Part shown: one piece after another, positions 1-7,861 of the stretch
Position numbering within the stretch: the stretch's first letter is position 1
Layout of the letters: each line of letters opens with the position of its first letter
Origin: Candidatus Poseidonia sp.
GTDB lineage: Archaea; Thermoplasmatota; Poseidoniia; Poseidoniales; Poseidoniaceae
NCBI GenBank assembly: GCA_016779705.1
Contig: JADHNB010000005.1
Span: forward strand, 1 to 36,058
DNA: 36,058 nucleotides
Direction of reading: 5' to 3'
Translations under genes and position numbers: made by a program
The notes under the pieces: generated by a model
What the model was told of the DNA's origin: nothing
What the model saw: the letters and a program-made list of their open reading frames with translations, nothing else
Database searches by the model: none

Positions 1-7
1 GTTTTCT

Positions 8-1042
8 TCATCCGTCAAACGAGAACAACGAGGTTTGACCGCCTTCTCGTAAATAGCCGCCCTCGGTGAGTTTCTCAAAGGCCTGGTCCATGCGACGCTG
101 GCTGAATTGGCGCTCTTCCTGAAGGAAGCGAATCAAGCCCTTTCGGTCAACTTGCCCCTGCACCAGGTCGGCATCGTCGACCTCCACGGCAGGATGGTTG
201 AGGAAGATTTCACGGATCTCGGCAAGGCGTTCGGGCACGTCTTGCCCCTTGGCTTCACACACCGCCTCCAACGTGCCGTGCTGCTTGATGAGTTTCAAAC
301 CCGTTTTCGGCCCAATGCCCTTGACGCCCGGGTGGTAATCGGTGCCGATCATGATGGCGAGGTCCACGAGTTGTTCTCGACTCAGACCCGTTTCGTTCAG
401 CAGGTGTTGAAGGTCGATGGATTGAGCGTGAACCATGCGCCCGTAGCGCTTGGTGCCCTCGTCCATCAGGTTTCGAACCAGCACCGGTGAACCGTACAGC
501 AACGCGTCCCAATCTTGGGTTGCTACCACGTCCAACTGCCCCTTGGACGCCATCACCGCCGCTTGAGCCTCGCCCTCCGCCGCCGCCGTCACCCAAGGCA
601 CGCCCATCAAATCGAGCAACTGCTGGGTTTCCTCGACCATTTGCGGCGAGTAATGCATGATGCGGGCCGCCATTTTCTGGGCGAGCGCAAAATCACCCGC
701 CTCCAAAGCTTCCTTGTGGACGGCCTCGGCCTCCAAACGGCGTTCTCGTCGCGCCGCCATCTCGTCGGCCTTGAGTTCAGGCGATTGCCCGTCAAAGATG
801 TACACCGGTTTGATGCCGGCGGCGAGCAAGGTGGCGGTTCGGTGCAAGAAGCCCATCAGGTGGGAGACCGGGTTGCCGTTGTCGTCTTTCAGCGGCATGC
901 CGTCGCCTTGGGGCGAGCGGTCGCGCATGGTGGTGAGAAACTGGAACGCCGTCAGGAACGCATCAATGCCGACGCGTTTGCCAGCGAGCGCCTTCAAGTT
1001 GGTCTGTTCTGCGGGAGCGATGTCCTTGAGATTGCAGCCCAT
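8..1042 (-). CDS. fen: Flap endonuclease 1 (FEN1)
   Basis: Structure-specific 5' flap nuclease that removes RNA primers during Okazaki fragment maturation and acts in base excision repair. The 344-residue length is normal for archaeal FEN1. The N-terminus begins MGCNL, matching the family's MG start, which threads the active site. Metal-binding acidic residues are visible: D27 (GIDAF), D84 (YIFDGQ), E156/E158 (EGEAQ), D177/D179 (TQDWD) and D235 (GTDY). The helix-turn-helix DNA clamp is at about 239-256 (VKGIGPKTGLKLI). The tail QTSLFSF resembles a PCNA-interacting (PIP) box but lacks the usual final aromatic pair. It is divergent from the tRNA methyltransferase gene, with a TATA-like element about 24 bp before the ATG. 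Identification is secure; PCNA binding is inferred. Confidence 0.96.
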   Translation of the reverse strand: MGCNLKDIAPAEQTNLKALAGKRVGIDAFLTAFQFLTTMRDRSPQGDGMPLKDDNGNPVSHLMGFLHRTATLLAAGIKPVYIFDGQSPELKADEMAARRERRLEAEAVHKEALEAGDFALAQKMAARIMHYSPQMVEETQQLLDLMGVPWVTAAAEGEAQAAVMASKGQLDVVATQDWDALLYGSPVLVRNLMDEGTKRYGRMVHAQSIDLQHLLNETGLSREQLVDLAIMIGTDYHPGVKGIGPKTGLKLIKQHGTLEAVCEAKGQDVPERLAEIREIFLNHPAVEVDDADLVQGQVDRKGLIRFLQEERQFSQRRMDQAFEKLTEGGYLREGGQTSLFSFDG

Positions 1043-1060
1043 GAAACCAACACAAGGTCA

Positions 1061-1070
1061 CCCTATGTAG
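1061..1070 (-). promoter_or_regulatory. TATA-like element for FEN1
   Basis: Read on the minus strand this is CTACATAGGG, centred about 24 bp before the FEN1 ATG at 1042. The spacing fits an archaeal box A driving a leaderless transcript. The match to a strong TATA box is only moderate. Confidence 0.45.
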
Positions 1071-1117
1071 CCGTTCGCCTGCGAGAGCATCAAGAAGGCC
1101 AAGGCGCAGGCGAGGGT

Positions 1118-2263
1118 ATGGGGGACCTGTTGGCGTGCTTGCGCGGTTGGCACCCCGCCTTGGCCAAAGCCGAACTCAGTGCCCTGCTCCCCGAGGCCGA
1201 CCTTTCACCAACTCCGTCCGCCCGATGGTGGCGTGTGGGAGGCGTCGAGAAATTGGAGGGGCTTGAAGCCCTTGATGTGGCGAGCGGGCTCCAATGTTAC
1301 TTGGTCGATGGCGTGGTGACCTCCGTTGAGGAAACGGACCAGACCGCCTGGCTCGAAACCGTCCGCACCTACCTTAACCATCACCCGGTGTCCGGCAGCG
1401 TGGCCGTTCGCGGCTGGAGACAGGGCGGGAAGATCCCCGAATGGAGTCTTTCGGCGCTCTGCGGACGATTGGGGGCGGTGTTGCACGGGCGGGGATGCAC
1501 CATCGATTTGGAGCATCCCGACCATGTTCTGGCCCTCATCGCCGACGGCCCGGCCGCCTCGTTGGCTTGTGGTTGGATGGTGGGTGACGGACAAGCGGCC
1601 TTCTCAAACGGTGAACGACGAGCCGGTGAACGGCCGTTTTTCAAACCGGTCAGCCTTGACCCCATGCTGGCACGTCTGGCGGTGAACCTGGCCACGGGCC
1701 CGGTCTCCAGAGGCCCGGTGGTTGACCCTATGACGGGAACGGGAGGATTCATCATCGAGGCGGCCCTCAGCGGTCGGCCGGCCTTGGGCATCGACATTCA
1801 TTCGGAAATGGTGCAGGGCGCCCAAGCCAACGTGGACTGGGCGTGCGAAGGTGCGCCCGACCACGCCCGTGTGGTCCGCGGCGACGCCATGCGCCTGGAG
1901 GACATCGTCCCCGAAGAGTGGAACGGTCAGGTTGCCGGGTTCGTTCTCGACCCGCCCTACGGTCGCAACTCCCACGGAAGTCTGGACAACGATGCGTTGC
2001 TGGCGGCGTGTTTGCGAAGCGCGCGGGCCGTTGCGGCGCCGTTGGCGGGATTTGTGCTCATCCTTCCCGTTCACCCGATGGACCCCCATCCCGTGGATGA
2101 GGTCAACTTGGAGGAGGCGCTTCCGTTGCTCCGAGGGGAGTGGGAGGCCATGAAAACGCTGATCGCCGAGGCGGGTTGGCATCTCCAATCAGGGCACGTC
2201 GAGCGGGTTCATCGAAGCCTCAGTCGGCTGATCCTTCACGCACGATGCGCTCCTCAAGGTTGA
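1118..2263 (+). CDS. Trm11/Trm-G10-type tRNA (guanine-N2) methyltransferase
   Basis: Predicted SAM-dependent enzyme that methylates N2 of guanosine in tRNA (position 10 in archaeal Trm-G10/Trm11 relatives). The C-terminal half is a Rossmann-fold methyltransferase with motif I DPMTGTGG near residue 203 and catalytic motif IV DPPYGR near residue 278. The segment before it, FKPVSLDPMLARLAVNLA, matches the family's pre-motif region. The N-terminal ~150 residues are where THUMP-type RNA binding would lie but are divergent. The reading frame is open far upstream, but that part is antisense to FEN1; the ATG at 1118 gives 381 residues and is preferred. The 3' end overlaps the convergent YkgJ-family gene by 44 bp. 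The family is well supported; the exact modified base is inferred. Confidence 0.85.
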   Translation: MGDLLACLRGWHPALAKAELSALLPEADLSPTPSARWWRVGGVEKLEGLEALDVASGLQCYLVDGVVTSVEETDQTAWLETVRTYLNHHPVSGSVAVRGWRQGGKIPEWSLSALCGRLGAVLHGRGCTIDLEHPDHVLALIADGPAASLACGWMVGDGQAAFSNGERRAGERPFFKPVSLDPMLARLAVNLATGPVSRGPVVDPMTGTGGFIIEAALSGRPALGIDIHSEMVQGAQANVDWACEGAPDHARVVRGDAMRLEDIVPEEWNGQVAGFVLDPPYGRNSHGSLDNDALLAACLRSARAVAAPLAGFVLILPVHPMDPHPVDEVNLEEALPLLRGEWEAMKTLIAEAGWHLQSGHVERVHRSLSRLILHARCAPQG

Positions 2264-2639
2264 GCAACACCGCATCCGTTCCTTCGGGCGGAGGAGGGAA
2301 TTGGGCTCGATGCGGGCAACCCTCGTCCAGGACCGCTTGGTCGTGGTCGTTGAGCACGTAGGGATAGGTCTGGCACCCTTTGGGTCGGATTTCGTACACC
2401 GAGCACAAGCCCTCGGCGTTCGCATTGGCAGAATCCGTCAGCAAGAACACGCAGGCTCGGGTTTCCGCGTTGTTTAGCAGGGTGAGCACCCCGTCGTTCA
2501 CCACGGCAAAATCCGCTTCGTTCATGCCCGTTCGGCGAGCCAGACGAGCCGCCTCGGCTTTGGTGATGGGCATCGTGGTCTCCCTGCAGCACGCCGAACA
2601 GCCGCTAGGAATGCACGGGAGCGAGCGCGCCATGGACAA
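2220..2639 (-). CDS. YkgJ-family cysteine cluster protein
   Basis: 139-residue protein of the YkgJ / zinc- or iron-chelating domain family (PF03692 type), whose biochemical role is generally unknown. Eight cysteines follow the family layout: C9, C14, C17 and C18 near the N-terminus, then C63, C79, C89 and C108. The hallmark RPKGCQTYP stretch (family RPxxCRxYP) is at 85-93. A metal or Fe-S site is therefore likely. The start at 2639 is needed to keep the first cysteines; the Met at residue 3 is an equal alternative. It converges on the tRNA methyltransferase gene with a 44-bp overlap. No clear promoter is seen upstream. Confidence 0.82.
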   Translation of the reverse strand: MSMARSLPCIPSGCSACCRETTMPITKAEAARLARRTGMNEADFAVVNDGVLTLLNNAETRACVFLLTDSANANAEGLCSVYEIRPKGCQTYPYVLNDHDQAVLDEGCPHRAQFPPPPEGTDAVLLNLEERIVREGSAD

Positions 2640-2689
2640 GCCACGCCACCCGCCTTCTTCAAGAAGGGGGGGCCTCTCGGGAGGTCAAC

Positions 2690-2763
2690 GGGCGATTAGG
2701 GTAGTCTGGATATCCTTCCGGCCTTCGGAGCCGGAGACGGGGGTTCGAATCCTCCATCGCCCG
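2690..2763 (+). tRNA. tRNA-Arg (anticodon TCG)
   Basis: A complete cloverleaf can be folded. The acceptor arms GGGCGAT and ATCGCCC pair fully. The D-loop contains the conserved GG. The anticodon stem CCGGC/GCCGG closes loop CTTCGGA with anticodon TCG at 2725-2727, which reads CGA arginine codons. The T-arm GGGGG-TTCGAAT-CCTCC carries the conserved TTCGAAT. There is no intron and the variable loop is short. A CCA follows the discriminator G at 2764-2766, so the CCA end may be genome-encoded. The phosphatase gene ends only about 10 bp downstream on the other strand. Confidence 0.95.
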
Positions 2764-2776
2764 CCATCCTACGCAG

Positions 2777-3322
2777 TTACTCACCGTTGGCCAGTTGGAA
2801 CAGAAACGCCCGTTGGCGGGGGTTGATGGCGTGCGGACTGCGCTCCTCACGCACCCGCTGAATCGCTTCCGCCATGTCCATGCCACGGAGCCACAAGTAC
2901 ATCGAAGCGAACGTGCCCGCTCGAGAAAGCCCACCCATGCAGTGAACCACCACCACCTCACCCTCAGGGATGCTGGCGATGATGTGCTGGAGAACCGGTG
3001 TTCCCCGGTCCATCCACGCATCGGTGGGCGCCGTCGTGTCAGGTAGCGGTAGATGGTCCCAGGCCAGGCCAAATCGCCTCGCTTCTTCACCGAGGTTCTC
3101 GACGCGGAGCATGGTCATGTCTTCTACCGTGATGAGGCTGATGAGCCGATTGACGCCCATGTCCACCAAGGCTTGGAGGTCGACGTCGAGTTGGCGGTCC
3201 CAGCTCCCGGTTGAGGCCACGGGTTGGTACTTGCCGGGGCACAGCGTGATGCCGAGTTGGCCTTGGTCGCCCTCAAGGGGAAGCCAAGAGATGTAGAGCG
3301 GATGGGTGGTGCTCGTGCGCAC
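2777..3322 (-). CDS. CDKN3-like dual-specificity protein phosphatase
   Basis: 181-residue cysteine phosphatase. The signature HCMGGLSRAGT at 127-137 has the CX5R catalytic loop with nucleophile C128 and R134. The N-terminal region (HPLYISWLPL, then LGITLCPGK, then WDRQLDVDLQAL) matches the CDKN3/KAP-like phosphatase group found in many bacteria. It probably removes phosphate from Ser/Thr/Tyr in an unknown protein. The start is GTG at 3320-3322, placed directly after the TGA of the upstream gene with no gap, implying translational coupling. It is the last gene of a three-gene reverse unit. Fold and catalytic site are clear; the substrate is unknown. Confidence 0.88.
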   Translation of the reverse strand: MRTSTTHPLYISWLPLEGDQGQLGITLCPGKYQPVASTGSWDRQLDVDLQALVDMGVNRLISLITVEDMTMLRVENLGEEARRFGLAWDHLPLPDTTAPTDAWMDRGTPVLQHIIASIPEGEVVVVHCMGGLSRAGTFASMYLWLRGMDMAEAIQRVREERSPHAINPRQRAFLFQLANGE

Positions 3323-3649
3323 TCAAACACCCCCGTTGCCGTAGCGGTTACCATAAGCCCACATGGTTCGCCACACATCAAGGCACACGTCGTGGTATTC
3401 GTCATCGTCAATGCTGTTCTTGAAGTTGTCATACGGCATGCTCAACAGGTACTCACCCACGGCTTGCTGAACGACCTCACGCGGCAACACCGACCGGTAA
3501 GGATAGTCAGCGGCGCGCATGAACACCACCTGAGCATTGGGAAACACCGCTTGGATGTGATCAGGGTGACGCGCTCGCACAAGGAGGTCGTCGGGCTGAT
3601 GACGGTGGGCCACGATGGACAAGAAGCCGCCGGAAACGAAGAGCCACAT
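3323..3649 (-). CDS. Conserved hypothetical protein (108 aa)
   Basis: Small protein with a regular, probably globular sequence: MWLFVSGGFLSIVAHR at the N-terminus, then VRARHPDHI, a DYPYR motif near residue 48 and a YDNFKNSI stretch near 74-81. These blocks look like a conserved family of unknown function that I cannot name. There is no transmembrane segment beyond the mildly hydrophobic N-terminus. It is the middle gene of a coupled unit: its ATG follows the TGA of the upstream gene directly, and its own TGA abuts the GTG of the phosphatase gene. A role linked to the phosphatase is inference from this coupling only. Confidence 0.65.
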   Translation of the reverse strand: MWLFVSGGFLSIVAHRHQPDDLLVRARHPDHIQAVFPNAQVVFMRAADYPYRSVLPREVVQQAVGEYLLSMPYDNFKNSIDDDEYHDVCLDVWRTMWAYGNRYGNGGV

Positions 3650-4123
3650 TCAGGCCACCTCCATGCCATAGGAATCTTGGGTTCCGTGAAGCGGTTTCGT
3701 TTCATCGGTACCGGCCTCGAGCGAGGCTTCGGTCCCATGGGTTAGGGCGAAAATGAAGCCTTCGGTTGAAACCAACACCGCATACGGGGCAATTTGGATG
3801 ATGCAGCCAACGGCGTGAACGGTCTCTGCAAAGATGGCGAGGTTGAGAAGGGCTTTGGGGTCACGGTCGACGAGGAGACAACGTAGAACGCCTTCGGCAA
3901 CCGTTTGTACCACAAACCCAAGTTCGGTAAAGCTGGCAAGCGACCCCACTCGCTCCTCCGATGTGAGAAACATGACGAGCTGTTTGTTTTGATGAGCGTG
4001 GGCGAAGTTGATTTCATCTTGGAGTAAGGATGGGAGAAGCGTGAGGTCCCTTTCACCTCCTTCTGCCTCATGGGTATTCAGGGGGCTGGCTACAATGTGT
4101 CGGCTGTCTTTATCGTTCTGCAC
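3650..4123 (-). CDS. Hypothetical protein (157 aa)
   Basis: Not recognised. The first ~25 residues are polar. The middle contains alternating hydrophobic segments (QLVMFLTS, GFVVQTVAEG, VGCIIQIAPYAVLVS) that suggest a compact alpha/beta or all-beta fold rather than membrane spans. The C-terminus is acidic and polar. The start used is GTG at 4121-4123; an AAAATTT stretch at 4142-4148 lies about 22 bp upstream and is a weak promoter candidate. It is the first gene of the reverse unit leading to the phosphatase and is divergent from the AT-rich gene at 4203. Confidence 0.55.
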   Translation of the reverse strand: MQNDKDSRHIVASPLNTHEAEGGERDLTLLPSLLQDEINFAHAHQNKQLVMFLTSEERVGSLASFTELGFVVQTVAEGVLRCLLVDRDPKALLNLAIFAETVHAVGCIIQIAPYAVLVSTEGFIFALTHGTEASLEAGTDETKPLHGTQDSYGMEVA

Positions 4124-4172
4124 ACCTTACTAAAGATTCACAAAATTTGGGCTCTCGTGCCCCTCTCACAGG

Positions 4173-4181
4173 AATAATAAA
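4173..4181 (+). promoter_or_regulatory. TATA box for the AT-rich orphan gene
   Basis: AATAATAAA is centred 26 bp before the ATG at 4203. This is the spacing seen for the other leaderless-type promoters in the window and favours that ATG over the in-frame GTG at 4182, which lies almost on the box itself. Confidence 0.6.
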
Positions 4182-4202
4182 GTGTACCCACATCCAATCC
4201 AC

Positions 4203-5162
4203 ATGGACCTCCATCCCGAACTGTCAAAGCCAACGCTAACCACGGTTCAAACACATCAAACAGGGTATTTTTATTACCCAAGAAAGCAAACCAATGGCTG
4301 GAAAACGATCAAATCAATTGTTCATCCAAAATGGTTTGAGCAAAAGGAGTTCACAAAACAATACACCATCTCCTTGGACAGTCGAGTTGTTGCCGCCTTG
4401 GACCAAGAACATGGTCGACGATGGACATCAAAGGAACCAAAGTGGGTGATGAAGAAAGATGACCCTGAAGGGGTTGGGTTCTGGCTCTACCATGTACGTA
4501 CGGGGATGAAAGGGAAAGAGCGATGGGTCCGCTCTGAGGACATCCATCGGTTTCGGGACAAACAAAGCAAAGTAGGGCGGCCAGCAAGCGGCACGGCGTA
4601 CAAAGTCCGGCGAGCCGTTTGGAGAACCCTTGTATCTTCGAATTTGTCTTCAGCCTTGAAGCACTATGGGCACCGAACACGAGGGAGAAAAGAGGTGATT
4701 TCGCTTCGTCTCCCCGACCTTTCCCTTGCCGTTTTTGAGTTATTGAAAGCACATTTTCCATTTACAGAGGAGCATGTTCATGTCCTTACTGCTTGGTCTA
4801 AATTGAAGAATGTCAATTGGTTTGAGTCGCACGATGTGAATCCGCTTCTTTATGCCGAGCGAACGGAGCAATTGGCATTTTTGAAGCATGTGTCGGATAC
4901 GAGTTGGAAGGCAGTGCTTGCTGGATTAATTGAGGGTCGGTATGCTGATCAAACGGTTGTTTTGGACAATGTACAGCAAAAAGAAGAGAACGGTTTGTTA
5001 CTATTGAATGGCCATTTGGGAAGCAATGTCACAATTCCAGAGTATAAGTCTGAGTTGGCAGAAGCCTGTAAGCATTGCAAGAGTAAGGCTTGGACGTATT
5101 GCAAACCTAACGAGTTCGGATTTGCAAGATGCGGAGATTGTGGGCTTGTCATCGATGTTTGA
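4203..5162 (+). CDS. Unrecognised protein with C-terminal zinc ribbon; AT-rich gene
   Basis: 319 residues with no family that I recognise. The protein is basic and rich in Lys, Arg, Trp and Tyr, which suggests nucleic-acid binding. A central region around 105-160 (KQSKVGRPASGTAYKVRRAVW, HRTRGRKEV) is strongly basic. The C-terminus ends in a probable zinc ribbon, CKHC then CGDCG about 20 residues later, followed by LVIDV; it resembles TFIIB-type or transposon-protein ribbons. Base composition is clearly lower in GC (mid-40s % by eye, against about 60% nearby) and codons ending in A/T are common, so recent transfer is likely. There are no flanking inverted repeats or nuclease motifs. An in-frame GTG at 4182 is an alternative start. 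Confidence 0.6.
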   Translation: MDLHPELSKPTLTTVQTHQTGYFYYPRKQTNGWKTIKSIVHPKWFEQKEFTKQYTISLDSRVVAALDQEHGRRWTSKEPKWVMKKDDPEGVGFWLYHVRTGMKGKERWVRSEDIHRFRDKQSKVGRPASGTAYKVRRAVWRTLVSSNLSSALKHYGHRTRGRKEVISLRLPDLSLAVFELLKAHFPFTEEHVHVLTAWSKLKNVNWFESHDVNPLLYAERTEQLAFLKHVSDTSWKAVLAGLIEGRYADQTVVLDNVQQKEENGLLLLNGHLGSNVTIPEYKSELAEACKHCKSKAWTYCKPNEFGFARCGDCGLVIDV

Positions 5163-5240
5163 GTTCCTCTGGAAGAGGGACCCCACGGACATCCCGACCG
5201 GCCTTTATGGTCTGCCGCAACCAACTACAATACGAGCAAC

Positions 5241-5492
5241 ATGAGAGGAAAAGGTTCCCAAAAGAAAGCTCGCTTGGAGCGGTTGAAGAGCGAAATCGTC
5301 GACTACGTGTCGAACACCCCCGGCGCATCGGCGGCGGACATCGTCGCCTTCTTGTCCAACGAACGCAAGATGCGAAACCACGGTTTGACCACCCGCAAAG
5401 TCGGGTTGTTCATTCCCTTGCACCTGGCCGATTTGATCTGTTTCCGTTTGGACGCTTCGACGGGCAAGCGAATCTACCACGCAGCGGCCTGA
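5241..5492 (+). CDS. Small winged-helix-like protein
   Basis: 83-residue protein beginning with a basic tail (MRGKGSQKKARLERLK). The pattern that follows suggests a winged helix: helix 1 LKSEIVDYVSNTP, helix 2 SAADIVAFLSNERK, then a recognition-helix candidate LTTRKVGLFIPLHL and a strand-like end CFRLDASTGKRIYH. The phrase TPGASAADIVAFL is typical of a DNA-binding winged helix (repeated helices separated by Gly/Pro). Composition returns to high GC. A TTTATGG at 5204-5210 is a weak promoter candidate. It may be a transcription or chromatin factor; this rests on pattern only. Confidence 0.6.
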   Translation: MRGKGSQKKARLERLKSEIVDYVSNTPGASAADIVAFLSNERKMRNHGLTTRKVGLFIPLHLADLICFRLDASTGKRIYHAAA

Positions 5493-5533
5493 GCGAACAC
5501 CATCTTCATGCCACAGAGCCGCTTGGCTAGGCC

Positions 5534-6220
5534 ATGGACTGGGACGAATGGGCATCGGCAGCCGTGCTGTTCCCCTCCTTCACGGGCGAGGAAGACGGTG
5601 ACGTTCCGTCCCTTCCGACCTCCGGGCCAGCGTGGGCTGTGCTGAACCCCGACGCCGACGACGGCTTGAAGGCCCAGATGCGGCGTTTCGTGCAATCATT
5701 GGCATCGGTTGAGGACTTCCCTGAAGGGGTTCACGCCCGTGGACCGGGCATCATCGTCCATCCGACCGCCGTGATCGAAGCCGGCGCTTCGCTGGTCGGT
5801 CCCTGCTACATCGGACCCCGCGCCACCGTGCGAAGCGGCGCCTATGTTCGAGAATTCTCGTGGATTTGTGCCGACGCGGTGGTCGGTCATGCCACCGAAG
5901 TGAAGCATTCCATCCTGCTTCCCGGCGCCAAAGCGCCGCACTTCAACTACGTGGGCGACTCCATTCTGGGAAAGGGCGTTAATTTGGGCGCTGGAACCAA
6001 GCTAAGCAACCTTCGAAACGATGGCGGTGAGGTCCACCTCCGCCTTGACGGTGAACGAATCCCCAGCGGTCTGCGTAAGTTCGGCGCCCTGCTTGGCGAA
6101 GGCGCCGCCTTGGGCTGCAACAGCGTGACCAACCCCGGCGTCGTGTTGGGTTGCAACAGCACCGTTTGGCCCAACGTGACCGTGACTGGCGTTCACGGCG
6201 CCAACAGTCAACATCGTTGA
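5534..6220 (+). CDS. Left-handed beta-helix (GlmU C-terminal-like) acyltransferase
   Basis: 228-residue protein with hexapeptide-repeat turns from about residue 75 (IVHPTAVIEAGASLVGPCYIGP) to the C-terminus. The segment KHSILLPGAKAPHFNYVGDS followed by LGAGTKLSNLRND matches the acetyl-CoA and sugar-phosphate binding region of GlmU-type N-acetyltransferases. It therefore probably acetylates glucosamine-1-phosphate or a related amino-sugar phosphate. The N-terminal ~70 residues are not a uridylyltransferase domain, so the pyrophosphorylase step must be elsewhere. The next gene, a phosphoglucosamine-mutase-like enzyme, starts 3 nt after the stop, giving a two-step operon. The fold is secure; the substrate is inferred. 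Confidence 0.85.
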   Translation: MDWDEWASAAVLFPSFTGEEDGDVPSLPTSGPAWAVLNPDADDGLKAQMRRFVQSLASVEDFPEGVHARGPGIIVHPTAVIEAGASLVGPCYIGPRATVRSGAYVREFSWICADAVVGHATEVKHSILLPGAKAPHFNYVGDSILGKGVNLGAGTKLSNLRNDGGEVHLRLDGERIPSGLRKFGALLGEGAALGCNSVTNPGVVLGCNSTVWPNVTVTGVHGANSQHR

Positions 6221-6223
6221 GGG

Positions 6224-7861
6224 ATGGTCGTGTCGGGCTCGTTTTTTGGCACCGACGGCATTCGAGGCGAAACGTCGCTGGCCGTCGTGGATGAAGAAAA
6301 AGCCATGCTGATGCTGGAAGAGCAACGCACCCTCACACCGGCCTTCATGCGGGTGTTGGGCGAAGCCTTGTCCCACGCTCAACCCGCCATGCCTGGCATC
6401 GGCGAAACCGTGGTGATCGGCTGGGACCGACGCCCTCACAATCCGGAATTGGTGGCGGCCCTCACGCTGGGACTTCGATTGACCGGCAGTCGGGTGGTCC
6501 ATGTCGGCGAGTGCGCCACGCCGACCTTGCACCATGCCGTGCTCGCCTTTGGGGCACGCATGGGCTGCATGATCACGGCCAGTCACAACCCCGTCAGCGA
6601 CTCGGGCATCAAGGTCTTTGATGCACACGGCTACAAATCCAACCCCGAATTGGAAGCGGACATCAGTCGGACGCTGCGCCAGCTGGCCTGTGAAGACCGA
6701 GAAGTGGACCGAACGGACCTTGAAGCGATGGCACAACCCGACGAAATGCACGTCGAATGGGCCGAGCAGACCCACCGAGGGATGCTCACCGCCCGCTGGG
6801 CGACCTTCGCCGCCGAATTTGGCGGATGCAGCGCTGCCGTCGAAAACGGGCGCCTCGCCTCACCGTTCCTGCTCGACACCGCCGGTGGCTTTGGGCGGAC
6901 CTGGTTGGCCGATTTCTTGACCGAGCACGGCGTCGTCACCGAGGACGTGAGTCGAGCGGCGGTCGTGTTGAACGAGGGATGCGGGGCTGGCGATTTTTCA
7001 CCGACGCAAACGTGGTCACACGAGGAAGCGCAAACTTCCAACCACGCGCTGATTCAGCGCTTGACATCGGCGCCCGCAGGACGATTGGTGGCCGCGGCCT
7101 TGGACGGCGACGGGGACCGATGCCTGTTCATCGAAGCCACGGAAACCGGGTTTGCCGTGGTGGACGGGGACGGGATGGCTGCACGCTTGATGGGGGCGGC
7201 CTCGTCCTCAGCCTGGCGATTTGCGGCCAGCATCGAATCGGACGTGGCGCTTCCCGGCCATGTTCAATCGCTTGATTCGTCCTCGTCCACCCATGAAACG
7301 GCGGTGGGTGACCGATGGTTGGCCTTCACGTTGCGTCCGGAGGACGGCGGTCTGCTCAACGCCACGACCATGCCGCCGCGGCTGGGCGTGGAGGACTCGG
7401 GCCATCTCATCCTTTCTGCCCCTCACCCTCTGGAGGAAGGAACGTGGAGTTTGGTCGGAGACGGGGCCGCCACGTTGTGTGCGGTGCTCAATGCGCTTGA
7501 CCGTCCCGCTCCCTTCCCGTTTGAACGCGGTTGGAAACAGCGCGTGTCCATCCCAGACACCGTACGGGAACGATGGCACAACGAAGCCGCAGTGTTCGAA
7601 GCGACGCGTGCACGTATCGTTGAGCGTCTCAGCGAACGGTGGACAACGGTGGAGCGGCGAGCCGTTCCCGGAGAGCCCCATCTGTTGCTGATGCATGCAG
7701 CAACCAACGGAAAGGTCGCCTCCATCGGGATTCGCAACAGCGGCACCCAAGCCAAAACCAGCCTCTCCATTCGTTTGTCGGCCGGGGTCGACCGCGCCCC
7801 CTTCGAAGCGCTGATGGACGAGTTGGTGGCGTTGCTCACACCGGTTCTGTGCGACGCTTAG
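6224..7861 (+). CDS. glmM: Phosphoglucosamine mutase / phosphohexomutase family enzyme
   Basis: Alpha-D-phosphohexomutase, probably converting glucosamine-6-phosphate to the 1-phosphate. The N-terminus FFGTDGIRG is the family start. The phosphoserine loop TASHNP lies near residue 116-121, the metal loop DGDGDR near 295-300, and the phosphate-binding loop RNSGTQAKTS near 503-512 (family RPSGTEPK, so Glu-Pro is replaced by Gln-Ala). At 545 residues it is roughly 80-100 longer than typical GlmM, with extra sequence in the middle and before the last domain. It is coupled to the beta-helix acetyltransferase gene 3 nt upstream. Its TAG overlaps the TAA of the convergent giant membrane protein gene. 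Sugar specificity is inferred from the neighbour. Confidence 0.85.
   Translation: MVVSGSFFGTDGIRGETSLAVVDEEKAMLMLEEQRTLTPAFMRVLGEALSHAQPAMPGIGETVVIGWDRRPHNPELVAALTLGLRLTGSRVVHVGECATPTLHHAVLAFGARMGCMITASHNPVSDSGIKVFDAHGYKSNPELEADISRTLRQLACEDREVDRTDLEAMAQPDEMHVEWAEQTHRGMLTARWATFAAEFGGCSAAVENGRLASPFLLDTAGGFGRTWLADFLTEHGVVTEDVSRAAVVLNEGCGAGDFSPTQTWSHEEAQTSNHALIQRLTSAPAGRLVAAALDGDGDRCLFIEATETGFAVVDGDGMAARLMGAASSSAWRFAASIESDVALPGHVQSLDSSSSTHETAVGDRWLAFTLRPEDGGLLNATTMPPRLGVEDSGHLILSAPHPLEEGTWSLVGDGAATLCAVLNALDRPAPFPFERGWKQRVSIPDTVRERWHNEAAVFEATRARIVERLSERWTTVERRAVPGEPHLLLMHAATNGKVASIGIRNSGTQAKTSLSIRLSAGVDRAPFEALMDELVALLTPVLCDA

Noticed and set aside
515-1117. Long upstream extension of the tRNA methyltransferase frame
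   Set aside because: It is antisense to FEN1 and shows no domain; the ATG at 1118 gives a sensible family protein.
2652-2668. CCTTCTTCAAGAAGG palindrome before the tRNA
   Set aside because: It is a short near-perfect palindrome with almost no loop, and its distance to the tRNA does not fit a promoter or terminator clearly.
4124-5240. Insertion sequence around the AT-rich gene
   Set aside because: No terminal inverted repeats, target duplication or transposase catalytic motif could be found by eye.
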